From assembly GCA_964626265.1 (NCBI GenBank), contig CAZVCG010000036.1:1-19734 (forward strand): DNA of 19,734 nucleotides. Direction: 5' to 3'. The notes beneath the pieces were generated by a model. The model saw only the letters and a program-made list of their open reading frames with translations, was not told where the DNA came from and did no database searches. Source of the DNA: CAZVCG01 sp964626265. GTDB taxonomy: Bacteria; Pseudomonadota; Alphaproteobacteria; UBA9219. Positions 1 through 6,964 of this stretch are shown here, one piece after another; within the stretch, counting starts at the first letter, position 1, and each line of letters starts with the position of its first letter. Made by a program: the position numbers and the translations under genes.

Positions 1-843
1 GCAGAGGTGGAGGCCGAGGTTAATAAGCGCATCCGCATGAACGATGAAGTCAAACCGCGCCTGATGTCGCCCGAGGAAGCGATGAAGGAAGGCGCGATGG
101 CCTTGTTCGGCGAGAAATACGGCGACGAAGTGCGCGTGGTGTCGATGGGCGCAAACGATAAAGACGATAAACCTTTCTTCTCTGTCGAGCTTTGCGGCGG
201 CACGCACGTGAAGCGCACGGGCGACATCGGCCTGCTCAAGATCGTCAGCGAAAGCGCGTTGGCAGCCGGCGTGAGACGCATCGAAGGACTGACGGGCGCT
301 GGCGCTTTGGCGTATTTCGCGGAACAGGAAAAGCAATTGACGGCTGTGGCGGATGTGTTGAAAGCCGCGCCTCCCGAAGTTGCCGGACGCGTTTCGCAGA
401 TTGTGCAAGAGCGAAAGAGGCTGGAGCAGGAAGTGGCGGAATTGCGCCGTCAGGTGGCAATGGGCGGCGGGAACGGTAGCGCGGCAGTTGAAGCGCCTAA
501 GCAGATCAACGGCGTGAACTTCGTCAGCCGCGTATTGACGGATATTCCAGCGAAAGACCTAAAGCCAATGGCTGACGCGTTCAAGGTTCAGATTAAATCC
601 GGTGTAGTGGCATTGGCGGCAAGCTTTGAAGGCAAAGTGTCGCTCGTCGTGGCCGTTACGGACGATCTGACCAAGAAGGTGAGCGCGGTTGACCTCGTGA
701 AGGTCGGCGCGGAAGCTTTGGGCGGGAAGGGCGGCGGTGGCCGTCCAGATATGGCTCAAGCGGGCGGCACGGATGAGGCGGCTATGCCCAAAGCCATTGC
801 TGAAATCGAAGGTGCGTTGGCGAAGATAGCCAAGGCGGCGTAA
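1..843 (+). CDS. alaS: Alanine-tRNA ligase, C-terminal part (5' end outside window)
   Basis: This is the C-terminal 280 residues of alanyl-tRNA synthetase, which charges tRNA-Ala in the cytoplasm and hydrolyses mischarged Ser/Gly-tRNA-Ala. The frame is open from base 1, so the catalytic N-terminus lies upstream of the window. Visible parts are the end of the editing domain, with the SVELCGGTH signature (CxxxH metal ligands, bases 193-207), a helical coiled-coil linker (about 300-480), and the C-terminal DHHA1 domain with its glycine-rich stretch GGKGGGGRPDMAQAGG (about 718-765). These motifs occur in order at the usual spacing, so the fragment looks intact. The next gene on the same strand begins 27 bases after the stop, and no hairpin terminator separates them. 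Confidence 0.97.
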   Translation, partial: AEVEAEVNKRIRMNDEVKPRLMSPEEAMKEGAMALFGEKYGDEVRVVSMGANDKDDKPFFSVELCGGTHVKRTGDIGLLKIVSESALAAGVRRIEGLTGAGALAYFAEQEKQLTAVADVLKAAPPEVAGRVSQIVQERKRLEQEVAELRRQVAMGGGNGSAAVEAPKQINGVNFVSRVLTDIPAKDLKPMADAFKVQIKSGVVALAASFEGKVSLVVAVTDDLTKKVSAVDLVKVGAEALGGKGGGGRPDMAQAGGTDEAAMPKAIAEIEGALAKIAKAA

Positions 844-870
844 GACATCATTAGGTTAAGGAAGGTAGGA

Positions 871-1047
871 ATGAGTAAGCTTCGTTTACCTAGGGGCTTT
901 TCAGATCGTCTTTATCGTCCGAAAAAGGACGGTCAGCCAAAAACGTGCATTTGGAAGGAAATTGAAGATGCAAGGTCTGGCGAACCAGATGAACCAAAGG
1001 ATGCCAAACGTTCCACCCAACACCAAGAAAAGCCCCGCGAACCGTAA
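871..1047 (+). CDS. Small hypothetical protein, 58 aa
   Basis: A short reading frame begins with ATG at 871, preceded by a good ribosome binding site (AAGGAAGG at 858-865, five bases from the start), and ends with TAA at 1045-1047. The product is very hydrophilic: a basic N-terminus (MSKLRLPRGFSDRLYRPKK), one Cys-Ile-Trp in the middle, and a charged, proline-containing tail rich in E, K, D and Q. There is no signal peptide or membrane segment. It lies 27 bases after alaS on the same strand and may be co-transcribed with it. I do not recognise the family. The ribosome binding site and snug spacing support a real gene; the short length is the main reason for doubt. Confidence 0.5.
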   Translation: MSKLRLPRGFSDRLYRPKKDGQPKTCIWKEIEDARSGEPDEPKDAKRSTQHQEKPREP

Positions 1048-1089
1048 GAATTTCTATATGGTTCACGTTAACATAACCGAAAGTTGTTC

Positions 1090-1677
1090 ATGCCCAAGCG
1101 TCTTTGCATCATCCAAGGTCATCCGGACCCGATGAAAGTTCATTTCTGCCATGCTTTGGCGAACGCTTATGTCGAGGGTGCGCGCGAGGGCGGGCACGAG
1201 ATTCGCGAGATTTTCGTGGCCGATCTAGATTTTCCCATCCTACGGTCGAAAGAAGAATGGGAGAACACGCCGACGCCTCCCGCGCTCAGGCAACCCCAAC
1301 AAGATGTGTTATGGGCCGATCATATGCTTATCGTCTATCCGTTATGGCTAGGCGGGTTGCCTGCGCTGTTGAAAGGGTTTCTGGAGCAGTTGTTTCGGCC
1401 CGATCTCGTTCAGGAGAAATCGGAACTCGGCAAGATGTTCGCCAATCTGCTTAAAGGCAAAACGTCGCGCATCGTCGTGACGATGGGCATGCCGGGCGTC
1501 ATTTTCCGCTGGTATTACGGGGCGCACAGCCTGAACAATCTCAAACGCAGCATTCTCGGATTTTGCGGCATGGGCCCGATCAAGGACGACCTTGTCGGCA
1601 TCGTCGAATCCATGAGCGAAGCCAAACGCAAGCAATGGCTGGAGCGGATGAAAAAGCTTGGGCGGCAGGGGGTTTAA
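1090..1677 (+). CDS. NAD(P)H-dependent oxidoreductase, flavodoxin-like fold
   Basis: The 195-aa product matches the Flavodoxin_2 / NAD(P)H quinone dehydrogenase family (relatives of MdaB and KefF), FMN- or FAD-binding cytoplasmic enzymes that reduce quinones or similar acceptors. Seen in the sequence: the N-terminal phosphate-binding strand-loop IIQGHPDP (about residues 7-14), the central flavin-site motif YPLWLGGLPALLKGFLEQLF (about 80-100), and a TMGMPG loop near 136-141. The length is normal for the family. A TTG six bases upstream (1084) is in frame, but ATG at 1090 has GAAAG (1079-1083) six bases before it and gives the expected MPKRLCIIQGHP start. The stop overlaps the convergent gene on the other strand by four bases. 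The substrate cannot be told from sequence. Confidence 0.88.
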   Translation: MPKRLCIIQGHPDPMKVHFCHALANAYVEGAREGGHEIREIFVADLDFPILRSKEEWENTPTPPALRQPQQDVLWADHMLIVYPLWLGGLPALLKGFLEQLFRPDLVQEKSELGKMFANLLKGKTSRIVVTMGMPGVIFRWYYGAHSLNNLKRSILGFCGMGPIKDDLVGIVESMSEAKRKQWLERMKKLGRQGV

Positions 1678-2069
1678 GCGTCTTTGTTACGCTCGATGTT
1701 GATCGTCACGAGCGTGATGAACGCGACTATGCCTATCAATGCTGCGATCAGGTGCGGCTTGAAGCCAAAGCCGACGAAAGCTGAAGCAACGGCCAGCGTT
1801 GTAATTATTTCAATAACCAGATAACGGCGGCTGATGGGCGCGAGACAATAAGAACATTTGCCACGGTTGATGATCCAAGAAAGAAGAGGAATCAAGTCCC
1901 GCGGTTTTAGCGGCGCATGGCATTTCGGACATTGCGACGGGGGCTTAATAATTGATAGACGGCGGGGAATACGATAACTGAGCATCGTCGAAAAACTTCC
2001 CAACGCCATGCCAATTACAACTCCCGCAATCAGGCGGAACCAAATTTCGTCGAAAAAAGTTGCGTCCAT
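1674..2069 (-). CDS. Stand-alone prepilin peptidase N-terminal (DiS_P_DiS-like) domain protein, lacks peptidase domain
   Basis: The 131-aa product matches only the N-terminal portion of type IV prepilin peptidases (PilD family). Seen: a first membrane helix with GVVIGMALGSF (16-26), then RIPRR and SIIKPPSQCPKC, a cytoplasmic loop with two Cys pairs (C47/C50 and C72/C75, a probable zinc site), the IPLLSWIINRGKC stretch, ISRRYLVIEI, and a second hydrophobic helix (about 88-121). The protein stops where the A24 aspartyl protease core would begin: the usual first catalytic Asp position (IDL-type) reads TINIE with Asn124, and no second Asp motif follows. A full-length PilD is about 250-290 aa. The start at 2069 has GAGAGA a few bases upstream. 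It may be a relic, a membrane-bound zinc-loop protein, or a partner of a full peptidase elsewhere. The product is likely in the inner membrane. Confidence 0.75.
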   Translation of the reverse strand: MDATFFDEIWFRLIAGVVIGMALGSFSTMLSYRIPRRLSIIKPPSQCPKCHAPLKPRDLIPLLSWIINRGKCSYCLAPISRRYLVIEIITTLAVASAFVGFGFKPHLIAALIGIVAFITLVTINIERNKDA

Positions 2070-2182
2070 CTATGTCTCTCAAGAACCGCAGGGAAGGCCT
2101 GCGCACCAAATAACCTGATAATTCAGCATAGGCGGTTTTAGCAGTATTGTCATCCTCCGGTTAAAGATCAAACAATGACGAT

Positions 2183-2257
2183 GGGGACACAATAAAAAGG
2201 CCTGGTAAATAACTTGAAAAAATAGATAGTTTTTTCGGGCCTTTTTATTGTGTCCCC
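2183..2257. repeat. 75-nt hairpin element, copy 1 (perfect 20-bp terminal inverted repeats)
   Basis: The left arm GGGGACACAATAAAAAGGCC (2183-2202) is exactly complementary to 2238-2257, with a 35-nt AT-rich loop between. The loop contains a nested inverted repeat, GAAAAAA (2216-2222) with TTTTTTC (2230-2236). A second element with the same termini lies at 18347-18420. It sits 17 bases past the hldE stop, so on the minus strand it could fold in the mRNA and slow or stop transcription, although its T-runs lie inside the stem rather than after it. Identical ends with mostly different interiors suggest a mobile palindromic element rather than an ordinary terminator. Arms starting GGGGACA resemble, from memory, repeats near REP-associated (Y1) transposases; no transposase is in this window. 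Confidence 0.9.
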
Positions 2258-2274
2258 CTTGCTCTCCCCGCTGT

Positions 2275-3750
2275 TTAAGCGTTTGCAGATTTAGGGTTAT
2301 TGAGCTTGGCAATCGTTGCCGTGGTGCTTTGGCCCTCGACGAGTTTGGCCAGAACGACTTCGCCGCCCCAGCTTTGCACGAGATCCGCGCCGACCACCTT
2401 ATCAATCGTGTAATCCGCGCCTTTAACGAGTAGCGTTGGCCTTATCTCCTTGATCAGATTGAGCGGCGTGTCTTCGGTGAAAACAACCACAGCATCGACG
2501 TCGGCCAAGGACGCTAGAACGGCGGCGCGAGCGGACTCGCCCTGAATGGGACGGTTTTCACCCTTATAGCGTTTGATGGATGTGTCGCTGTTCATGCCGA
2601 TGATCAGGCGGTCGCAATTGGCTTTGGCCTGACGGATCAAAGACAGATGTCCGGGATGCAAAAGGTCAAAACAACCGTTCGTGAAACCGACTTTTAGGCC
2701 TTGCTTGCGCCAGCGTTCGGCGGTTTGTCTCGCCTCCGCCAGCGTGAGGATTTTCATTTCCGTTTCGCGGGTCTGGTCATGGACCAATTCACGGGTGAGT
2801 TCTTCGTTCGTAACGATGGCCGTTCCGATTTTGCCGACGACGATAGAGCCAGCGATGTTTGCCAAGGCTGCGGCGTCTTCATGGTTCAAGCCTCCAGCAA
2901 GACCCAGAGCAAGCGTGGCGACGACGGTGTCGCCTGCTCCTGAAACGTCATAGACTTCGCGCGCCGTGGCGCGGAAATGCCAGGGAGGCATGTCTTTCAT
3001 GACCAGGCATACGCCGTCAGACCCCAGTTTAACCAAAACGCCCTGAAGGTCGTTCGCTTCGATCAGCTTACGTGCAGCGGTTTCGGCGTCGGCGATTGTG
3101 TTGATCGCCATGCCCGTTGCGTTCGCTATCTCGCCGCGGTTGGGCGTGAGCATATAAGCGCCTTTATAACGGCTGAAATCGCGGCCCTTCGGGTCGATAA
3201 GGACGTAACGGCCCTTGCCGTTGGCCAGTTTGATGGTTTCGGCCAGAACACGGTCGGACAATACGCCCTTGGCGTAATCCGACAGAATGACGACTTTGGA
3301 GTTTTCCATCGCGCCGCGAATGCGCAAGAGGATTTGATCCTCCATATAGGGCGACAGCGCACCTGCCATTTCATAATCAGAGCGCAAAAGCTGCTGGCCC
3401 CCTGCGACAAATCGGGTTTTAAGCGTCGTCGGGCGTGTGTTGTCAGTTAACAGGTAAGAAGTAACTTGCGGAAGCGAGGATATCTGGTTTTCGAGATCGA
3501 AACCCGCCTGATCCTGTCCGGCAAGGCCGATCATGTCCACCTTGCCGCCCAACGCGACGATGTTGCGCACGACATTGCCCGCGCCGCCGAGCGTCAGGGA
3601 TTCACGCTGTACCCGCAAAACGGGAATAGGAGCCTCCGGCGAGATGCGCTCGACCTGACCGTAAACGAACCTGTCCAGCATGACATCGCCGACTACCAAA
3701 ATCTGATGACCGCCGATCTTTTCAAGGAGAGGGAGGAGGTGAGCGTACAT
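2275..3750 (-). CDS. hldE: Bifunctional heptose 7-phosphate kinase / heptose 1-phosphate adenylyltransferase
   Basis: HldE (RfaE) phosphorylates D-glycero-D-manno-heptose 7-phosphate at C1 and, after dephosphorylation by GmhB, adds AMP to give ADP-D-glycero-D-manno-heptose for the LPS inner core. The N-terminal ribokinase-type domain (about 1-325) has LTLGGAGNVVRN (53-63), SDYAKGVLSD and the catalytic DVSGAGDT (268-275). The C-terminal nucleotidyltransferase domain (about 333-491) has FTNGCFDLLHPGH (356-368, the HxGH motif), MNSD and KGADY. Length is 491 aa, normal for the fused form. An in-frame TTG at 3765 overlaps the hldD stop as TTGA, but ATG at 3750 gives the expected MYAHLLPLLEKI start, with GAGAAAG about eight bases upstream. 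It is translationally close-coupled to hldD, which performs the next step. Confidence 0.96.
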   Translation of the reverse strand: MYAHLLPLLEKIGGHQILVVGDVMLDRFVYGQVERISPEAPIPVLRVQRESLTLGGAGNVVRNIVALGGKVDMIGLAGQDQAGFDLENQISSLPQVTSYLLTDNTRPTTLKTRFVAGGQQLLRSDYEMAGALSPYMEDQILLRIRGAMENSKVVILSDYAKGVLSDRVLAETIKLANGKGRYVLIDPKGRDFSRYKGAYMLTPNRGEIANATGMAINTIADAETAARKLIEANDLQGVLVKLGSDGVCLVMKDMPPWHFRATAREVYDVSGAGDTVVATLALGLAGGLNHEDAAALANIAGSIVVGKIGTAIVTNEELTRELVHDQTRETEMKILTLAEARQTAERWRKQGLKVGFTNGCFDLLHPGHLSLIRQAKANCDRLIIGMNSDTSIKRYKGENRPIQGESARAAVLASLADVDAVVVFTEDTPLNLIKEIRPTLLVKGADYTIDKVVGADLVQSWGGEVVLAKLVEGQSTTATIAKLNNPKSANA

Positions 3751-3761
3751 TTGCAGCTTTC

Positions 3762-4745
3762 TCAAACGTATGGATCGGGTTTAGCGAGATAATCTTGCAC
3801 ATAGAGGCGGACGCCTTCTTCAAGCGACGTAAAGGGCGCGGTATAGCCTGCAGCACGCAGCTTGTTCATGTTGGCTTCGGTAAAATATTGATATTTATCG
3901 CGAAGTTCTTCGGGCATGTCGCGAAAGGCGATTTTCGGCTCTTTTCCTGCGGCGGCATAAACGGCCTTGGCGAGGTCGGCGAAGCTGCGGGCCTTGCCCG
4001 TGCCGAGATTAAAGAGGCCATTCGTTTTTGGATGGTCGAGAAGCCAGAGCATTACGTTGACGCAATCACCTACCCATACGAAATCGCGTAATTGTCCGCC
4101 GTCTTGGTATTTGGGGTTATGCGACTTGAAAAGCTGAAATGCTTCGTCGCGCTTGGCAAACGGGTAAACCTGTTCGGCGACAGAACGCATGGAGCCTTTG
4201 TGGTATTCGTTCGGGCCATAGACGTTGAAGAACTTCAGGCCGACGCATTGCGTGGGTCCACGGTCGCCACGGCTTTTTTGCTTGGCGACCCAGCGGTCGA
4301 AAAGGTGTTTGCTCCAGCCGTAGGGGTTGAGGGGTCGCAAGGTAGCGAGATGTTCGATGCTTTCGTCGTCGTTAAAGCCTGCCGCGCCATCCCCATAAGT
4401 CGCCGCCGAGGAGGCATAGACAAAACGCGCGTCGTTGTCTTTGCACCAGAGCCACAAACTGCGCGACAGACGGAAGTTGTTTTCTAGGATTTTATCGGCG
4501 TCGCGTTCGGTGGTCGCGGAAATCGCGCCCATGTGAAAGATTATTTCGATGTCGCCCGCATAGTAATTCAGGAAATCCATCAGGTTTTCGGGCGCGACAA
4601 TGGTCTCAAGGTCGCGTTTGGCGAGGTTGCGCCATTTGTCGTCCGTTCCCAGCCAGTCAGAGACGGCCACGCGCTCGCCACGCTTGTCCAATGCCGCGAC
4701 AAGATTTGACCCTATAAAGCCGGCTCCGCCGGTCACTACGATCAT
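3762..4745 (-). CDS. hldD: ADP-L-glycero-D-manno-heptose 6-epimerase
   Basis: HldD (RfaD) inverts C6 of ADP-D-glycero-D-manno-heptose, the last step in making the heptose donor for the LPS core. The 327-aa product is an extended short-chain dehydrogenase: the NADP-binding GGAGFIGSN lies at residues 6-14, the active-site YxxxK is in NPYGWSKHLFDRW (Y142, K146), and the family-specific FFNVYGPNEYHKGSMRSVA follows. Length and motif order are typical. The start at 4745 gives MIVVTGGAGFIGSN with nothing missing; its ribosome binding site is weak. It precedes hldE in the same orientation with a gap of about 11 bases to the preferred hldE start, forming a two-gene heptose operon, and is divergent from fabD across a short gap with an inverted repeat. 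Confidence 0.96.
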   Translation of the reverse strand: MIVVTGGAGFIGSNLVAALDKRGERVAVSDWLGTDDKWRNLAKRDLETIVAPENLMDFLNYYAGDIEIIFHMGAISATTERDADKILENNFRLSRSLWLWCKDNDARFVYASSAATYGDGAAGFNDDESIEHLATLRPLNPYGWSKHLFDRWVAKQKSRGDRGPTQCVGLKFFNVYGPNEYHKGSMRSVAEQVYPFAKRDEAFQLFKSHNPKYQDGGQLRDFVWVGDCVNVMLWLLDHPKTNGLFNLGTGKARSFADLAKAVYAAAGKEPKIAFRDMPEELRDKYQYFTEANMNKLRAAGYTAPFTSLEEGVRLYVQDYLAKPDPYV

Positions 4746-4784
4746 GAATTGCCCAAATAGATTAAAAGGTTAACGTCTGGCGGC

Positions 4785-4813
4785 ATTTAACCCGCTTGAC
4801 GCGGCTTTTACAA
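4785..4813 (-). promoter_or_regulatory. Possible hldD promoter
   Basis: Read on the minus strand, TTGTAA (4808-4813) and TTAAAT (4785-4790) are separated by 17 bases, giving 4/6 matches each to the sigma-70 -35 and -10 boxes. The position, about 40 bases upstream of the hldD start, is right. The match is only moderate, and the spacer is occupied by a 10-bp inverted repeat, so this is a suggestion rather than a firm call. Confidence 0.3.
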
Positions 4814-4820
4814 GCGGGTT
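4789..4820. repeat. 10-bp inverted repeat in the hldD-fabD divergent gap
   Basis: AACCCGCTTG (4789-4798) is perfectly complementary to CAAGCGGGTT (4811-4820), with a 12-nt loop. It lies between two divergent genes, where a terminator is not expected for either, so an operator or an mRNA leader hairpin for fabD (ending 37 bases before its start) fits better. There is no T-tract. Function not known. Confidence 0.6.
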
Positions 4821-4857
4821 GAGTGTGGCCGAAAATGAGAACAAAGGGAGTGAGTTA

Positions 4858-5799
4858 ATGAAAAAAGCGCTCGTTTTTCCGGGGCAGGGCAGTCAGGTAG
4901 TCGGCATGGGGAAAGCCCTTTGTGAGGCCTTTGCTGAAGCGCGTGAGGTCTTTCAAGAGGTCGATGAGGCTCTGAGCCAGAAGCTTACCACAGTGATGTT
5001 TGAAGGGCCGGAAGACGACCTCAAAATGACCGAAAACACCCAACCCGCCCTTATGGCCGTAAGCATGGCCGTTATTAAGGTTTTGAACAAACAGGGCGGT
5101 TTTAGGTTACCGGAAGCAGCCCAATTTGTGGCCGGACACAGCCTTGGGGAATACGCTGCGCTGTGCGCGGCGGGGAGCCTGTCGCTGTCGGATACGGCCA
5201 AGCTTTTACGTAAACGTGGGCAAGCCATGCAGCAAGCCGTACCGCTGGGCGTGGGGACGATGGCGGCATTGTTGGGCGCAGACATCGATGCGGCGCGCGA
5301 GATTGCCGCAGCTGCCGCGCATGGTGAAATCTGTGTTGCCGCGAACGACAATGCGCCGGGGCAGGTGGTTGTGAGCGGTCATATAGCCGCCGTTGATCGC
5401 GCGATTGCCTTGGCCGCCGAACGGGGGTTCAAGCGCAGCGTGAAGTTGCCCGTCAGCGCGCCGTTTCATAGCCCGCTGATGCAACCTGCTGCGGATGTCA
5501 TGCGCGAGGCGTTGAGCAACGTGACGTTGAAAGCGCCGTGTGTGCCTGTGGTGAACAACGTAACGGCGGCGGCGACGCAAGATCCGGAAGTCATCCGCGA
5601 TTTGCTGGTGAAGCAGGTGACTGGTTCCGTGCGCTGGCGCGAAAGCATTTTGTATATGAAAGAACAGGGCGTCGAACAAATCATCGAATGCGGGTCGGGG
5701 ACTGTTCTGGCGGGCTTGAACAAACGCATCGACCGTGAGATTAAATCCGTATCGCTCCACACGCCGCAGGAGATTGAGGCGTTTTTGAAAGGTGAATAA
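4858..5799 (+). CDS. fabD: Malonyl-CoA:ACP transacylase
   Basis: FabD moves malonyl groups from CoA to acyl carrier protein, providing the extender unit for fatty acid synthesis in the cytoplasm. The 313-aa protein starts MKKALVFPGQGSQ, has the nucleophile elbow GHSLGEYAAL with Ser95, the QPALMAVS segment near 62-69, the catalytic His204 in APFHSPLM, and PVVNNVTA near 226-233: all family motifs in order at normal length. The in-frame TTG at 4819 would add 13 residues not expected in the family; ATG at 4858 has AAAGGGAG eight bases before it and is preferred. fabG follows about 215 bases downstream, separated by a palindromic repeat. Confidence 0.97.
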   Translation: MKKALVFPGQGSQVVGMGKALCEAFAEAREVFQEVDEALSQKLTTVMFEGPEDDLKMTENTQPALMAVSMAVIKVLNKQGGFRLPEAAQFVAGHSLGEYAALCAAGSLSLSDTAKLLRKRGQAMQQAVPLGVGTMAALLGADIDAAREIAAAAAHGEICVAANDNAPGQVVVSGHIAAVDRAIALAAERGFKRSVKLPVSAPFHSPLMQPAADVMREALSNVTLKAPCVPVVNNVTAAATQDPEVIRDLLVKQVTGSVRWRESILYMKEQGVEQIIECGSGTVLAGLNKRIDREIKSVSLHTPQEIEAFLKGE

Positions 5800-5804
5800 G
5801 TAGC

Positions 5805-5907
5805 GTCATTCCCGCGAAAGCGGGAATCTAGCGCGAGCGATAGCGAGCATATGAGTCATGAGGCCCGCAGACGCGGGCCGCTGGATCCCCGCTTTCGCGG
5901 GGATGAC
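5805..5907. repeat. Palindromic intergenic element A
   Basis: A 103-nt element between fabD and fabG. The outer arms are 5805-5831 and 5881-5907 (27 bp, 24 matching), and each arm is itself a small palindrome around CCCGCGAAAGCGGG. A nested GC-rich hairpin GGCCCGC-AGAC-GCGGGCC lies at 5862-5879. The GTCATTCC.../...GGATGAC ends are shared with elements B (6777-6950) and C (18090-18218). It starts six bases after the fabD stop, so in RNA it would form a strong structure between fabD and fabG and could act as a partial terminator or processing site. The form fits small dispersed palindromes seen in alphaproteobacteria; movement is inferred, not seen. Confidence 0.85.
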
Positions 5908-5948
5908 ACAAGATCTACATTCCCGAAGTGTGGTTGAAGGGTTTTTGC

Positions 5949-5977
5949 TTGCCCATCACAAATGATCTCACTATCTT
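5949..5977 (+). promoter_or_regulatory. Possible fabG promoter
   Basis: TTGCCC (5949-5954) and TATCTT (5972-5977) are 17 bases apart and match the sigma-70 boxes at 4/6 positions each. They lie after palindromic element A and about 40 bases before the fabG start, which would let fabG be expressed apart from fabD. The match is weak and unproven. Confidence 0.3.
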
Positions 5978-6015
5978 CGTTTCCGATCAGTAAGTTAGTA
6001 AAGAAAGGAATTTCC

Positions 6016-6756
6016 ATGTTTAATCTAAACGGCAAAAACGCTCTTTTGACGGGCGCGACGGGCGGTCTTGGCAAAATGATAGCCCGCACGCTGGTGGCGC
6101 AAGGCGCGCGCGTGGCACTGGCCGATATGAAGCTGGAGCCGTTGGAGGAATTCCAAAAAGAGTTTGGCGATAGGGCCGTTGTCGTTACGGGTAACCTGAG
6201 CGATCCCGCCGTGCCGGGCGCGATGCTGAAAGAAGTAGAGGAAAAACTTGGCGGCGGCGTTGATATTCTGGTCAACAACGCGGGATTGACGCGCGACGGC
6301 CTCGCCATGCGCATGAAAGACGAAGATTGGGATTTGGTGCTGAACGTGAACCTGTCTGCCGCGTTCCGTCTATCGCGCGCGTGCCTAAAAGGCATGATGA
6401 GCCGCCGTTGGGGCCGCATCGTCAGCATTGCTTCGGTCGTCGGCCAGATGGGCAACGCTGGGCAGGCGAACTATGCAGCTTCGAAAGCGGGCCTGATGGG
6501 GATGAGCAAATCGCTGGCGCAAGAAATGGCGCCGCGCGGCGTAACGGTGAACTGCGTCGCGCCGGGCTTTATCATCACGCCGATGACGGATGCTTTGACC
6601 GAAGACCAAAAGGCCAAGATGCTCGCGAACATTCCGCTTGGGTATTTGGGCGAGCCGAAAGACGTGGCGGCGGCGATTGCCTTTTTAGCGAGTGAAGAAG
6701 CGCGTTACATCACGGGTCAAACGATCCACGTTAACGGCGGCATGGCGATGATTTAA
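6016..6756 (+). CDS. fabG: 3-oxoacyl-[acyl-carrier-protein] reductase
   Basis: FabG uses NADPH to reduce 3-oxoacyl-ACP, the first reduction of each fatty acid elongation cycle. The 246-aa protein is a classical short-chain dehydrogenase: TGATGGLG cofactor loop (12-19), NNAG (87-90), Asn112 in NVNL, and the Ser140-Tyr153-Lys157 triad in IVSIAS and NYAASK, ending with the typical GQTIHVNGGMAMI. The upstream in-frame ATG at 5962 would add 18 unrelated residues; ATG at 6016 has AAGAAAGGAA seven bases before it and is preferred. fabD is upstream, but acpP and fabF, which usually follow fabG in this cluster, are absent; a palindromic element and an unrelated kinase-like gene come next. Confidence 0.96.
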   Translation: MFNLNGKNALLTGATGGLGKMIARTLVAQGARVALADMKLEPLEEFQKEFGDRAVVVTGNLSDPAVPGAMLKEVEEKLGGGVDILVNNAGLTRDGLAMRMKDEDWDLVLNVNLSAAFRLSRACLKGMMSRRWGRIVSIASVVGQMGNAGQANYAASKAGLMGMSKSLAQEMAPRGVTVNCVAPGFIITPMTDALTEDQKAKMLANIPLGYLGEPKDVAAAIAFLASEEARYITGQTIHVNGGMAMI

Positions 6757-6776
6757 GAGTGGGCATGTCCGTTAGC

Positions 6777-6950
6777 GTCATCCCCGTGCAAACGCGGATC
6801 CAGCGGCGAGCGTCTGCGAGCCAGTTGACTCATATATCGCGTTGATATGCGATGCTGGATTAGCGCTTTCCGCCTACGCCCTTCGGGCTTTGGCGCGACT
6901 TTTCCCTGTGGACGCGCCGAAGCTTTAGCGAAGGCGGTCGTTGGAATGAC
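6777..6950. repeat. Palindromic intergenic element B (composite)
   Basis: This stretch between fabG and the ABC1 kinase gene opens GTCATCCCCG and closes GGAATGAC, like elements A and C. Its first half (to about 6860) resembles a diverged copy of A: GGATCCAGC, then GCGAGCG...GCGAGC and a TGACTCAT segment matching the ATGAGTCA of A. Its second half (about 6870-6935) is a different imperfect palindrome, CCGCCTACGCCC...TTTGGCGCG against CGCGCCGAAGC...GCGAAGGCGG. It looks like one palindromic unit nested in or joined to another. Only about 14 bases separate it from the next start codon, so it forms the whole upstream region of that gene. Confidence 0.7.
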
Positions 6951-6964
6951 ACATAAGTAGATAT

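Noticed and set aside
2183..2257. Reading hairpin copy 1 as a standard rho-independent terminator
   Set aside because: Its T-runs lie inside the stem instead of following it, and the same termini recur in another context upstream of a gene start.
2079..2405. 108-codon frame on the minus strand running through hairpin copy 1
   Set aside because: It overlaps the hldE 3' end out of frame and translates the repeat; no family features.
5206..5760. 184-codon open frame opposite fabD
   Set aside because: Shadow of fabD with His/Arg-rich composition and no motifs.
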